Virus record (IMG/VR): IMGVR_UViG_3300042691_032585
Span: 1-23,984 of that record
Strand: one strand, 5' to 3'
Origin: a virus
DNA length: 23,984 bases
The translations under genes and the position numbers were made by a program. Positions 15,610 to 22,862 of this stretch are shown here, one piece after another. The notes below the pieces were generated by a model. That model was not told the origin of the DNA and searched no databases. It worked only from the letters and a program-made list of their open reading frames with translations. The first letter of the stretch is position 1. Each line of letters begins with the position of its first letter.

Positions 15610-17114
15610 TAGCCTGGCAGTGTTACGGGGCCTTTCCTCTTAGACCTCCTTATTATGTTTGTAATAGCTTTACCCATTATAGCATCATCTGAATATGAAC
15701 CGTCTGATAGGGATTCTTCCTCAAGGTTAGCATTTTTATTACCTTTACCCATAGCAACTGGGCGGTTGGCATTGTCGTAAATAAAGGTGTAAGCTTCAGC
15801 AACAAAAAAAGGATCACGGATGATTAATCTATCCTCTCGTATATCCTCTTCTAATTGATCTACCATAACAGGCCTATTCTTACGAGTAGTATACCAGCCA
15901 GGTATTATTTCTTCTTTAGGTTTCCTTTCCCCTTTCTCTTTAACAAACCTTGTAGTATAGTGTAAATTCTTATACCCATCAGCTTCAAGTTTAGAGGTTA
16001 CTGCTAAACCTATGTCGTTTGATTCAGGGGCTACTCGAGCATAGTTGTATTTTTTACCGTATTTACCAAGTAAATCGGCTAACCTATTTACATGGACTTT
16101 TCCTTTGAAGCAAGCATATTCTTCTCCGTAACGATCCATTATTGTAAAGGCGGTATAATCTTGTGAACGACCGGTTGAAACGTCAGAACCAATAAAGAAA
16201 TCCTTGTCTTTATCGGGATACTTAAAGATACGGAATTGGCCATTCATTAGTAATTCGGCTGGTTCATACCCTTCAAGTTCTTCTTCAATAGCCCTTATGT
16301 CTAAGAGGTTAAACACTGAATTACCTGAAGTAAGGAAGTCACCATCAATCTCTTGGGCGGTACGACGAGGACCTAAGGCTTTTGACATTAACTTATACCA
16401 TTCATCATCTCGTTCGGGGTGCATCCTCCATTTTAACCTGATGGCATTAAAGTCATTACCCCCTGATACAGCTTCTACCCACTGTTTATGAAACCAGTTA
16501 CCAACACCGTATGGGGTAGAATTAAGGATTGCTGATCCTCCCGTTGATAAGGTTGGGAAAGCTGCCGCCCAAATTTGGTTAGCCCAACGAATGATGGCTG
16601 CTTCATCAATTACCAGAAGGGAGAGACCTTCTGAACGTCCCGCATTTTCTGTAGTCGGGATTGAGGAGATGATTGAACCGTTAGCAAATTCCATGTCAGT
16701 CCCGGTCCCTATTTCACTTCCTCTACCATTTATGACAGGAACCTTTAAGTGGTCGGGAAGGTTCCGGTACATGTATTTAATTTTCCTCAAAACCTTCTTA
16801 GCCACCCTGTCCTTGATAGAAATGATCTGAATAACTTTGTTGGGATGGTAAGAAGCCAGCCAGAGGCAATACATGGAGATAAGTTCTGTAATCCCTGCCT
16901 GTCTGAACTTTAGGATGATATTGAACCTATTTGTGAGGAATTGCCAGAGAACCGCTTTCTGAAAAGGATAGAGATCAAACTTAACCTTTCCCCTTACTGG
17001 GTGAACTACGTAGATGAATTGTGAAAAGAAGAACACATCCTTTACAACCTGGGTTAGTTCTCCGAATTGTTGAGAGTTTAAGGGTTTAGAGATGAGTTTT
17101 TCTACTTTAGACAT
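15609..17114 (-). CDS. terL: Terminase large subunit (packaging ATPase-nuclease)
   Basis: A 501-aa packaging motor. ATPase: an RQ-type P-loop at 69-76 (KFRQAGIT), Walker B LLVIDEAA (167-173, D170/E171) and a coupling motif LNSTPYG (198-203). The P-loop has Ile in place of the usual Lys in GKT, a variant known in many terminases (RQ-x-G-I/F-S/T), with K69 just before it. Nuclease: D311 in IGSDVSTGRSQDYTAF, E364 in APESNDIG and D476/D477 in SYSDDAIMG form the RNase H-like metal site. The gene overlaps the portal start by one base. No small terminase gene is visible next to it; the gene upstream is the endolysin, separated by an AT-rich palindromic spacer. Confidence 0.93.
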   Translation of the reverse strand: MSKVEKLISKPLNSQQFGELTQVVKDVFFFSQFIYVVHPVRGKVKFDLYPFQKAVLWQFLTNRFNIILKFRQAGITELISMYCLWLASYHPNKVIQIISIKDRVAKKVLRKIKYMYRNLPDHLKVPVINGRGSEIGTGTDMEFANGSIISSIPTTENAGRSEGLSLLVIDEAAIIRWANQIWAAAFPTLSTGGSAILNSTPYGVGNWFHKQWVEAVSGGNDFNAIRLKWRMHPERDDEWYKLMSKALGPRRTAQEIDGDFLTSGNSVFNLLDIRAIEEELEGYEPAELLMNGQFRIFKYPDKDKDFFIGSDVSTGRSQDYTAFTIMDRYGEEYACFKGKVHVNRLADLLGKYGKKYNYARVAPESNDIGLAVTSKLEADGYKNLHYTTRFVKEKGERKPKEEIIPGWYTTRKNRPVMVDQLEEDIREDRLIIRDPFFVAEAYTFIYDNANRPVAMGKGNKNANLEEESLSDGSYSDDAIMGKAITNIIRRSKRKGPVTLPG

Positions 17115-17146
17115 GATTTCTGGAAAAGGGTTACAACAAGATAATA

Positions 17147-17201
17147 GGGATAATACTTACATATATTATTTTTAATAATAATATAGTAATAAGTATATCC
17201 C
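17147..17201. repeat. 55-nt AT-rich imperfect palindrome before terL
   Basis: From GGGATAATACTTAC (17147-17160) to the matching inverted end GTAATAAGTATATCCC (17186-17201), with a central ATATTATT/AATAATAT pairing. The arms match in order except for a few 1-3 nt bulges. It occupies most of the 101-bp gap between the endolysin stop and the terL start. There is no T-run, so it is not a standard terminator. It could be a weak terminator, an RNA-processing site or an operator; which one cannot be told from the sequence. Confidence 0.55.
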
Positions 17202-17215
17202 TTTATATCTGTGTG

Positions 17216-17857
17216 TTAAATTTTGGGAGGGAAGTGATCGGTTAAGGCCTCTATAAGGGAAGGTTGAGGAAAAAGGTCGGATTTATCTTTCCTAACAGAG
17301 GTATGGGCCCATATTCCATTAAGGCCCTGCGATATAATTAAAGGATTGTATTCAAGGAAATCGGAAATATCATCCTGTACCTTTATGTTAAATTTACCAA
17401 TTAAATGATCCAAGAGTTCTAGTAAAGCTAAAATTTGGTCATCTGTGTATTTTTCATAGTACAGGAAATCCTTCCAAGGGGATTTGAGTATCTCCACTTG
17501 GTCCGGGGGTACTATTTTAGGCAGTTTTTTCAGGGGTAAGGCAGGGTAGAAAATATAGTTTTCCCCTTCCTTAAATAGTCTTCCCCGAGATACCAATTCT
17601 ATACCTATTGATGATTTCTCCAGGGCAGAAGAATTGGCACCCAAATGATAAGCCCATCTCTCTGGTTCAAAGGCCTCTATAATGGTCCCATCCCTCTCAA
17701 TTAAATAGGCACAGCCAATATGGTCGGGTGTCTGGTCCCACCAACTTAACGCCGATAAAGCAGATGATCCTGACGTATGGTGTAGGAAAATCTGCTTTTT
17801 AGGGAATTCCCCAGGATAATACTGGAGGCTTTTTAGGTACTTTTTTACTATCTTCAT
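17216..17857 (-). CDS. Endolysin: N-acetylmuramoyl-L-alanine amidase (Amidase_2 type)
   Basis: A 213-aa peptidoglycan amidase. The zinc site is readable: H26/H27 in IFLHHTSG, H71 in WAYHLGANSS and H185 in WAHTSVRKDKSD, with K190/K192 near the usual active-site lysine. GIELVSRG (85-92) is the family's central strand after an 'N/S-x-x-SIGIE' motif (SSALEKSSIGIE). There is no signal peptide, so release through a holin is expected, and two membrane proteins lie directly upstream. It begins 3 nt after the previous stop. A lysine/proline-rich insert near 105-135 is longer than in T7 lysozyme. Enzymatic type is fairly certain; host range is not known. Confidence 0.9.
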   Translation of the reverse strand: MKIVKKYLKSLQYYPGEFPKKQIFLHHTSGSSALSALSWWDQTPDHIGCAYLIERDGTIIEAFEPERWAYHLGANSSALEKSSIGIELVSRGRLFKEGENYIFYPALPLKKLPKIVPPDQVEILKSPWKDFLYYEKYTDDQILALLELLDHLIGKFNIKVQDDISDFLEYNPLIISQGLNGIWAHTSVRKDKSDLFPQPSLIEALTDHFPPKI

Positions 17858-17860
17858 AAA

Positions 17861-18085
17861 TTATGTTTTAGGGAAGGCCCTCGTTAAAAAGTAGCCTATT
17901 GCTCCCGTTATCATGCAAATATAGGACAGGTCAATATTGGTCTTTAGGCCGGCCATTCCTCCTCCGAGTCCCAACCAGATCATGGTTTCACCCAAAGCAA
18001 AAAGCCAAGGTGGCCTTGGCTTTCTGTAGTTTTCGAGTCCGGCCTTTATAAAGCCTTTTTCCCTTATTTCTTTCATAGCTCCCAT
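17861..18085 (-). CDS. Small two-TM membrane protein of the lysis cassette
   Basis: A 74-aa protein with a charged N-terminus (MGAMKEIREKGFIKAGLENY) and two hydrophobic segments, WLFALGETMIWLGLGGGMAG (27-46) and IDLSYICMITGAIGYFL (51-67). The start codon overlaps the holin stop by one base (TAATG), and the endolysin follows after 3 nt. By position it may be an antiholin, a second holin or another membrane helper. No lipobox is present, so it does not look like an outer-membrane spanin. The exact function is unknown. Confidence 0.55.
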   Translation of the reverse strand: MGAMKEIREKGFIKAGLENYRKPRPPWLFALGETMIWLGLGGGMAGLKTNIDLSYICMITGAIGYFLTRAFPKT

Positions 18086-18504
18086 TATGATAGCTTTATC
18101 TTCTCAAATGTACGGCCAATGAAGTAATAGGAGAAAGCTGCTAAGAGTAATACCTTAAACATCTCAATCCATGCCTCATCTACCTTCATGAGAACGGTTT
18201 CTACTGAGTCGAGTACTGCCAGTGATGATACAACAACTAGGAGGAATATTAAAGCCATAGGCCTTATATTCTTACTAAGCCAAGAATCACTAAGCATATC
18301 ATTTTTAGCCCTTTCCGTTAGGTTGGTTTGAGCTATTTCATTCTCTTTTGCCGCTAATTCAGCAATAGCTTCTGCAGCCCTGTGGTTTTCTTTTTCCAGT
18401 TCCAGGGCTGCTTGGGCTCTTGAACCTGGGTCTGGGATCTTGTCAAGGATAGCCTTTACAGCTCCCCCAGATAGGATCTCAACTACTTTATCAAAAAATG
18501 GCAT
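18085..18504 (-). CDS. Holin, 3TM/GTA-type
   Basis: A 139-aa protein. A long charged helical half (ALELEKENHRAAEAIAEL, about 33-50) is followed by RPMALIFLLVVVSSLAVLDS (81-100) and FKVLLLAAFSYYFIG (116-130), ending in RTFEKIKLS. The order 'W-x-x-x-x-x-R-P… two membrane segments …Y-x-x-x-R-(T/S)-x-E-K' is the signature of the 3TM holin family, known from gene-transfer agents and many phages. Holins permeabilise the inner membrane on schedule to release the endolysin, which is encoded two genes further on. The stop overlaps the next start by one base. Confidence 0.8.
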   Translation of the reverse strand: MPFFDKVVEILSGGAVKAILDKIPDPGSRAQAALELEKENHRAAEAIAELAAKENEIAQTNLTERAKNDMLSDSWLSKNIRPMALIFLLVVVSSLAVLDSVETVLMKVDEAWIEMFKVLLLAAFSYYFIGRTFEKIKLS

Positions 18505-18505
18505 G

Positions 18506-19138
18506 TTACTTAGGGACTACAATTTCTGAAAATTCACTTTGCTTATCCGCCATGATAGCACAATCTGTTACTACGTACCACCTATATTTTTTACCTGGTA
18601 CTACAGCTACTGATTTACAGGGAGTAGATGAGGTATAGGTACTATAGGAATAGGATCCAGTGCCATTATCGACTGCAACTTTAATTGTATAACCTGTAGC
18701 AAATCCTCCTGACCAAGATAGGTAGGCTTTGTTATTGGCTAATACGTATTTAAGGCCGGTTGCTATTGAACATGAATCAGAATAACTTGAGGTTGTATTA
18801 GTAGGAGTTTTCATGGTGAATACCCAGGTACTGCAAATAGCTGTAGCACCTCTGTAACCAACTAATCTCGCTTTCATAGTTTTCCCATAGGTAATCTTAG
18901 GAGGCCCTAATTTGATGGGCGACTTAGTTTCATAATGGGTCATTTGAGTTAAACTGGTAGTATCCACCCCCGTGGTATCTGATGCAAATAGGATTACCTT
19001 TTGTACAGAATCGGCTTTAGTGAAATACACAAATGTGTGAGCACTGGTGGTATCATACGTTACGCTCGTGATACATTGCGCGGGAGCCATTAAGTATAGC
19101 CCCAGGACTAGGATTAAGGTTGTGATTAGTTTTTTCAT
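18506..19138 (-). CDS. Secreted fibronectin-III-like protein
   Basis: A 210-aa protein with a clear Sec signal peptide: MKKLITTLILVLGLYLMAPA, with likely cleavage before Q21. The mature part contains two beta domains similar to fibronectin type III. The first is about 24-112 (SVTYDTTSAHTFVYFTKADS, STWVFTMKTP) and the second about 120-210 (LKYVLANNKAYLSWSGGFAT, GKKYRWYVVTDCA, ending SEFSEIVVPK). Cysteines at the ends of these domains may form disulphides outside the cytoplasm. The gene lies between a methyltransferase gene and the holin with gaps of 13 and 1 nt. A phage protein exported to the periplasm or surface could mask a receptor or block superinfection, but nothing in the sequence proves that. 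There is no lipobox. Confidence 0.7.
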   Translation of the reverse strand: MKKLITTLILVLGLYLMAPAQCITSVTYDTTSAHTFVYFTKADSVQKVILFASDTTGVDTTSLTQMTHYETKSPIKLGPPKITYGKTMKARLVGYRGATAICSTWVFTMKTPTNTTSSYSDSCSIATGLKYVLANNKAYLSWSGGFATGYTIKVAVDNGTGSYSYSTYTSSTPCKSVAVVPGKKYRWYVVTDCAIMADKQSEFSEIVVPK

Positions 19139-19151
19139 GAGTTTTTAGTTT

Positions 19152-20153
19152 TTATATATTTATCTGTAATAAGGTCTTACGTACCCAGGTAGATATTTCC
19201 ATTGGGAAGCATTTTGTCACCGTTATATTTCCTTTGTTTATCCAGTAGCCTGGGTTGCCCCCATAAAAAACTAACTTAAATTCATCAGGTATGCCTTGTA
19301 TCCTTGCTCTTTCTCTCGGTGACATTATGTCACCTTCGGCATTAAATTCTCTGTTTCCCTTCCTTACTGTAAGGGGATAATCTTCTGGTAGATTGCGGTA
19401 TACCCCAGGAGCATTGATCATCTTGGTCTCACCCGTTTTCCATCTTTTAGCTTCAGGATTACTTTGCCATCCCTTCTTTATGTCCCCTATAGTCATTTTA
19501 CAACCCCCAAACATAGCTATCTTAGTTTCATAACTAAGACGACTATGACATAGGTCATTGTTTAGGCTGCCTAAGGATTCAACTAGTTCCTTAAAAGTTC
19601 TAAGTTTTAATTTCTTTTTATTCGGAAGTTTGAATGCACTAGAAGCTACCTGAAATCTACTCCATTTTTTATATATCCCTATTAATACCAATCTTTTACG
19701 AGATATTTGGCTATTACCCCACTTTGAAACTGACCCATTGTACGTAATGAAATGATAACCTGGGAACTTATCTTTTATGTCGGGATAGGTTTTTAAAAGG
19801 GCAGGCAGGTTTTCCATTACAAACATGTAGGGACGGAATAGTGTAACAGCCTCAATAAACATATTGAGACTTTTGTTTACCTTAGGATCACTAAACTTCT
19901 TACCCCTTGAATAGGCTAATACTGAAGAGTGACCACAGTCTGGGTGACCTATTATCAAGGTGGGCCTTACCCCGACTAATTCATCTGCGTTTAGATCTCT
20001 AAACAAAGGTTGGTCATAATTTGCCTTCCACTGTTCATCTTTTGGAGTTTTAAACGCCGATCGGGGTTCTATATTGCCAAGTAGATATTTTCTAAAAGGC
20101 CATAGTATAGCCCCATTTCCTGCGCAAACTCCTAGTACTTTGATAGTTGCCAT
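19152..20153 (-). CDS. DNA cytosine-C5 methyltransferase-like protein with variant motif IV
   Basis: Start chosen at ATG 20153 (MATIKVLGVCAGNGAI), since C5-methyltransferases begin near motif I; an in-frame upstream ATG at 20207 would use up the intergenic region. Length 333 aa. Motif I VCAGNGA (9-15); motif IV GHPDCGHSS (69-77, C73 as candidate nucleophile); motif VI ENLPALL (114-120); motif VIII QISRKRLVLIG (149-159). Late motifs are SPRERARIQGIPDEF (IX-like) and WINKGNITVTKCFP (X-like). The usual motif IV is PPCQxFS; here PDCGHSS replaces it. Such phage enzymes mark phage DNA against host restriction. No restriction endonuclease is encoded nearby. It is transcribed divergently from the DnaA-like gene. 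Confidence 0.8.
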   Translation of the reverse strand: MATIKVLGVCAGNGAILWPFRKYLLGNIEPRSAFKTPKDEQWKANYDQPLFRDLNADELVGVRPTLIIGHPDCGHSSVLAYSRGKKFSDPKVNKSLNMFIEAVTLFRPYMFVMENLPALLKTYPDIKDKFPGYHFITYNGSVSKWGNSQISRKRLVLIGIYKKWSRFQVASSAFKLPNKKKLKLRTFKELVESLGSLNNDLCHSRLSYETKIAMFGGCKMTIGDIKKGWQSNPEAKRWKTGETKMINAPGVYRNLPEDYPLTVRKGNREFNAEGDIMSPRERARIQGIPDEFKLVFYGGNPGYWINKGNITVTKCFPMEISTWVRKTLLQINI

Positions 20154-20217
20154 GTTTATTAAGAAATAGGTATTGCCGACGTTATTGGGGTTTTCTATTT
20201 TATTCAAATATTAATAT
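20154..20217. promoter_or_regulatory. Divergent intergenic control region
   Basis: These 64 bp separate the leftward methyltransferase/late block from the rightward operon, so promoters for one or both should lie here or in the adjoining gene ends. A weak rightward candidate is TTGCCG (20173-20178), 17 nt, TATTTT (20196-20201), which would place the RNA start about 8-10 nt before ATG 20218. On the minus strand TAATATTTG near 20207-20215 recalls the Bacteroidota -7 element (TAnnTTTG) with one extra base. Neither is a strong match. Confidence 0.35.
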
Positions 20218-20754
20218 ATGATTCCCGAAGATTTATCCCGTGTAAGAAGGATAAGCAGTGAAGAGGCTTTTAAACTTAGGAACTTAATAATACTTTGGAA
20301 CAGAAATGTACCAGGGGGAATTGATGTAATTAAATCTAAGAAACGTAAGGATGGGGTGGTAGACTTAAAATGTATATTTTGTTTCATAGCCCGAAGGACT
20401 ATAAAGCTATCTTTTCAACAAATAAGTGATTACATCTACGCTGATAATCATACTACTATCATGTATTATGTTAAGCGGCATGAAGACTTAATGGAGGTAG
20501 ATAAAGACTACCAAAGACTAGCCACACCTTTAATTAATACCATAAGTTTAGAGGTAGATAACCCATACTTTAAGCTTTTCCAACTCGTAATGAACTTTGA
20601 AAACAGTAAAAGAGAGTTAGAAGAATATATACAGGCTTTCAATTCTTATATAATTAATGACGACTTAAATTCAGCATCTCGTAACCTATTGAAACTTTTA
20701 TCCAGTCGATATGAACCAGCTCCAAATTCAGAACCTTATCCCGTTAGAGGGTAA
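20218..20754 (+). CDS. DnaA C-terminal-like helix-turn-helix protein
   Basis: A 178-aa protein. Residues about 52-92 look like DnaA domain IV, which binds DnaA boxes: IFCFIARRTIKLSFQQISDY, then IYADNHTTIMYYVKRHEDLM. The 'DH(S/T)TVxxA…' signature is here NHTTIMYYV. The AAA+ ATPase part of DnaA is absent, as in stand-alone phage and mobile-element proteins with this domain. The C-terminal half (about 110-178) is helical and unassigned. It is the first gene of the rightward operon, consistent with a replication or early regulatory role. A small terminase, which is also an HTH protein, is an alternative I consider less likely. Confidence 0.65.
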   Translation: MIPEDLSRVRRISSEEAFKLRNLIILWNRNVPGGIDVIKSKKRKDGVVDLKCIFCFIARRTIKLSFQQISDYIYADNHTTIMYYVKRHEDLMEVDKDYQRLATPLINTISLEVDNPYFKLFQLVMNFENSKRELEEYIQAFNSYIINDDLNSASRNLLKLLSSRYEPAPNSEPYPVRG

Positions 20755-21094
20755 AGAAGGGGTATTTAAAGCCCGCCACCCAGAGAAAAAATATTGGGTT
20801 TATTATGTACAGAGACAATGTAGTTGTTGCGGAGTAACTTACTTTGCTACTCGAGGGGGTAAAGACCACAAGAAAGCCGGCTATTTTTGTTCCCCTATTT
20901 GCCAAGATAAATTCTTTGGAGAAACTGATCCTGAGAATGAACAAATCATTATACCAAAGATGATCACCAAAGATATTGGTTGGTATTTAACATTTGGTAG
21001 AATATTCCCATTAGAACATTTTAGACCAACTCCTTACGAACCAAGGATTGGTAGAACCGCTCAAACCGCCACTCCCCGAGGACTATCAAAATGA
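20711..21094 (+). CDS. Zinc-binding (treble-clef/ribbon-like) protein of unknown role
   Basis: A 127-aa protein starting 44 nt inside the previous gene (ATG 20711, MNQLQIQNLIPLEGKEGVFK). Four cysteines are spaced as a zinc site: C37-x2-C40 (CSCC) and C60-x3-C64 (YFCSPICQDKF), separated by a basic GGKDHKKAG loop. The 'C-x2-C…(Y/F)-C-S-x-x-C-(Q/R)' arrangement is common in phage and HNH-associated zinc fingers, but no HNH catalytic residues follow. The C-terminal about 45 residues are rich in P, R and T and likely disordered. The long overlap with the upstream gene suggests coupled translation. Nucleic-acid binding is plausible but not shown. Confidence 0.6.
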   Translation: MNQLQIQNLIPLEGKEGVFKARHPEKKYWVYYVQRQCSCCGVTYFATRGGKDHKKAGYFCSPICQDKFFGETDPENEQIIIPKMITKDIGWYLTFGRIFPLEHFRPTPYEPRIGRTAQTATPRGLSK

Positions 21095-21363
21095 TAATCA
21101 ACGAGACGATTATTGTCTGTTTTGATTATATGGATCCCGTTGATTACGCGGTCCGTAAAGATGATGTCGTTTTAGTTGGTAAGTTAGTATACGGAGCAAT
21201 AGAAGATCCAGATACGCAAGTTACTGCTTTACAAACAGTAGACTGCTTTGATTATTATGATATCCAAGAAGGAAAAGTCAAGGGTATTTTTACAAAGGCT
21301 TTTGCAGAAGCAGAGGTCCTTATTAATAAAAGAGAATTCCATTTAGCCTGGCCATGGAAATAA
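21091..21363 (+). CDS. Small protein of unknown function
   Basis: A 90-aa acidic protein, not recognised. The sequence suggests alternating strands and helices: ETIIVCFDYMDPVDYAVRKD, DVVLVGKLVYGAIEDPDTQV, VDCFDYYDIQEGKVKG and a C-terminal FAEAEVLINKREFHLAWPW. The ATG overlaps the stop of the zinc-protein gene by 4 nt (ATGA). The end overlaps the next gene by 10 nt, so it is part of a tight operon. No signal peptide, membrane segment or metal motif is visible. Confidence 0.6.
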   Translation: MIINETIIVCFDYMDPVDYAVRKDDVVLVGKLVYGAIEDPDTQVTALQTVDCFDYYDIQEGKVKGIFTKAFAEAEVLINKREFHLAWPWK

Positions 21364-21608
21364 CCGTAATAGCTTTATTGACCAGTGGAGAGGAGGGGGA
21401 TACGGGTATGCCCCTCTTAAGGAGAAGGATGTCATTTGATGTAACGGACGTCAGGTTTTTTTATGAAGGTTCCCAAGAAGGGACCATCAATATCTTTTTT
21501 GGCGAGATTACAGGAGTTCTTATTGAATATAACTTCAAGAAATTCGATTCTCTGTGGAAAAGAGCCCGGGCAGAGAATATCTGGATAACCCCCTTCACCA
21601 AAAACTAA
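21354..21608 (+). CDS. Small protein of unknown function
   Basis: An 84-aa protein, not recognised. It appears mostly beta: MEITVIALLTSGEEGDTGMP, RRRMSFDVTDVRFFYEG, GTINIFFGEITGVLIEYNFK and a helical end (FDSLWKRARAENIW). It starts 10 nt before the stop of the previous gene, in another frame, and ends 5 nt before the metallophosphoesterase ATG. The packing supports it being a real gene. Its role is unknown. Confidence 0.6.
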   Translation: MEITVIALLTSGEEGDTGMPLLRRRMSFDVTDVRFFYEGSQEGTINIFFGEITGVLIEYNFKKFDSLWKRARAENIWITPFTKN

Positions 21609-21613
21609 ACATT

Positions 21614-22816
21614 ATGTCAAAAGGAAATAGCCGCGAGGACTTAGTGAGCCTTATATTAGAGCTTATTAAGATGGACCCAAAATTGGGCAGATACAATCTC
21701 GCAAAATTAGTCTGGGAAAAACACCCAGACTTTTTTGTTACCATGTACGATAAGAAGTACACGCTTATGGGTATACAACGGGTTGCCGAGATTGTAAAAA
21801 GACGTTTCATGGAGCAAGAAACCAATTCCGATACTTCCTCACCTTTAGTATCACAGCTCAAGGAAAGGCTTTTCCATAAAAGAGGATCCCATACATTAAT
21901 AGAACTTTCCGACCTTTATGATGTATCAGTAAAAAGAATTAAAGAAGCCCTCGAAGAACTTAAAGAAAAGGGCTATAATGTTGATACCGAGAACGATATT
22001 ATCATAATGGACACTTTAATTACCAAAAATGAAGATACCATACTTAATGTTGAGAAAATGTCTCAGGGTAACTTCCGTTTTGGAGCCATTGGGGACAACC
22101 ACTTAGCCAGTAGGTATGAAAGACTCGATGTACTCAATGCCTTATATGACCATTACGCTAAAGAAGGCATCTCAATAGTTTATAATACGGGTAATTGGAT
22201 TGAGGGAGAGGCTAGATTTAACAAACACGACCTTTTGGCACACGGTTTAGACCGTCAGTTGGATTATTTTTTGGAAAGATATCCCCAAAGGCCCGGAATT
22301 ACCACTCGTTTAATCACAGGAGATGACCATGAGGGCTGGTATACTCAGCGGGAAGGTATTAACGTAGGAAAATACCTACAAAGTAAGGCTGAATCAATCG
22401 GCAGGAAGGACCTTATTTTCCTTGGTCACATGGAACATGATGAATTACTCACTGCTGAATCGGGTCATACGAGGATTAGGATCCTTCACCCTGGTGGGGG
22501 ATCATCTTATGCCATCTCTTATGCTCCCCAAAAGATAATTGAATCGTATACAGGCGGAGATAAACCAGATATTTTATTAATTGGCCACTATCATAAAGCC
22601 TCTTATGAGTATATTAGAGGCGTTCATACCTTACAAACTGGTTGTACCCAAGATCAGACACCTTTTATGAGGAAGAAAAAGCTAGCTGCCCACTTGGGGG
22701 GCTGGATTTTTGAATTTTCACATGATAAAAATGGGGCTGTAACTCGTTTCAAATCCGAATTTTTCCCATTCTACGACAAAGCCTACTACAAAAGCAGTTG
22801 GCAATACCACCACTAA
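21614..22816 (+). CDS. Metallophosphoesterase with N-terminal winged-helix-like domains
   Basis: A 400-aa protein; ATG 21614 (MSKGNSREDLVSLI) is preferred to an in-frame ATG 60 nt upstream inside the previous gene. Residues about 5-65 and 78-128 look like two DNA-binding helical domains (LIELSDLYDVSVKRIKEALE is winged-helix-like). Residues about 153-395 are a calcineurin-type phosphoesterase: IGDNH (D161, H163), NTGNWIEGEARFN (N194), ITGDDHEGW (D238, H239), HPGGGSSYA (H292) and LIGHYHKA (H325, H327). These ligand residues bind two metal ions. In Mre11/SbcD-type nucleases the same fold cuts DNA ends. With DNA-binding domains in front and a replication-type operon around it, a phage DNA-processing nuclease is a reasonable guess. 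Confidence 0.75.
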   Translation: MSKGNSREDLVSLILELIKMDPKLGRYNLAKLVWEKHPDFFVTMYDKKYTLMGIQRVAEIVKRRFMEQETNSDTSSPLVSQLKERLFHKRGSHTLIELSDLYDVSVKRIKEALEELKEKGYNVDTENDIIIMDTLITKNEDTILNVEKMSQGNFRFGAIGDNHLASRYERLDVLNALYDHYAKEGISIVYNTGNWIEGEARFNKHDLLAHGLDRQLDYFLERYPQRPGITTRLITGDDHEGWYTQREGINVGKYLQSKAESIGRKDLIFLGHMEHDELLTAESGHTRIRILHPGGGSSYAISYAPQKIIESYTGGDKPDILLIGHYHKASYEYIRGVHTLQTGCTQDQTPFMRKKKLAAHLGGWIFEFSHDKNGAVTRFKSEFFPFYDKAYYKSSWQYHH

Positions 22817-22829
22817 GTCCTTCTTTCCT

Positions 22830-22862
22830 GGGTATTTCTATTTATTTATATATAGAAATCCC
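22830..22862 (+). promoter_or_regulatory. Hairpin directly before the start codon of the 22863 gene
   Basis: GGG-T-ATTTCTAT (22830-22841) pairs with ATAGAAAT-CCC (22852-22862): 8 bp plus GGG/CCC, with one bulged T and an A/T-rich loop. The stem ends at the base before ATG 22863. It lacks a T-run, so it is not a normal terminator. It could limit read-through or block initiation at the next gene. Confidence 0.5.

Noticed and set aside
20154-20207. Upstream start (20207) for the methyltransferase gene
   Set aside because: The added 18 residues (MNKIENPNNVGNTYFLIN) are not family-like and would leave only 10 bp between divergent genes.
21554-21613. Upstream start (21554) for the metallophosphoesterase
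   Set aside because: It would overlap the previous gene by 55 nt; ATG 21614, 5 nt after that gene's stop, fits the operon spacing.
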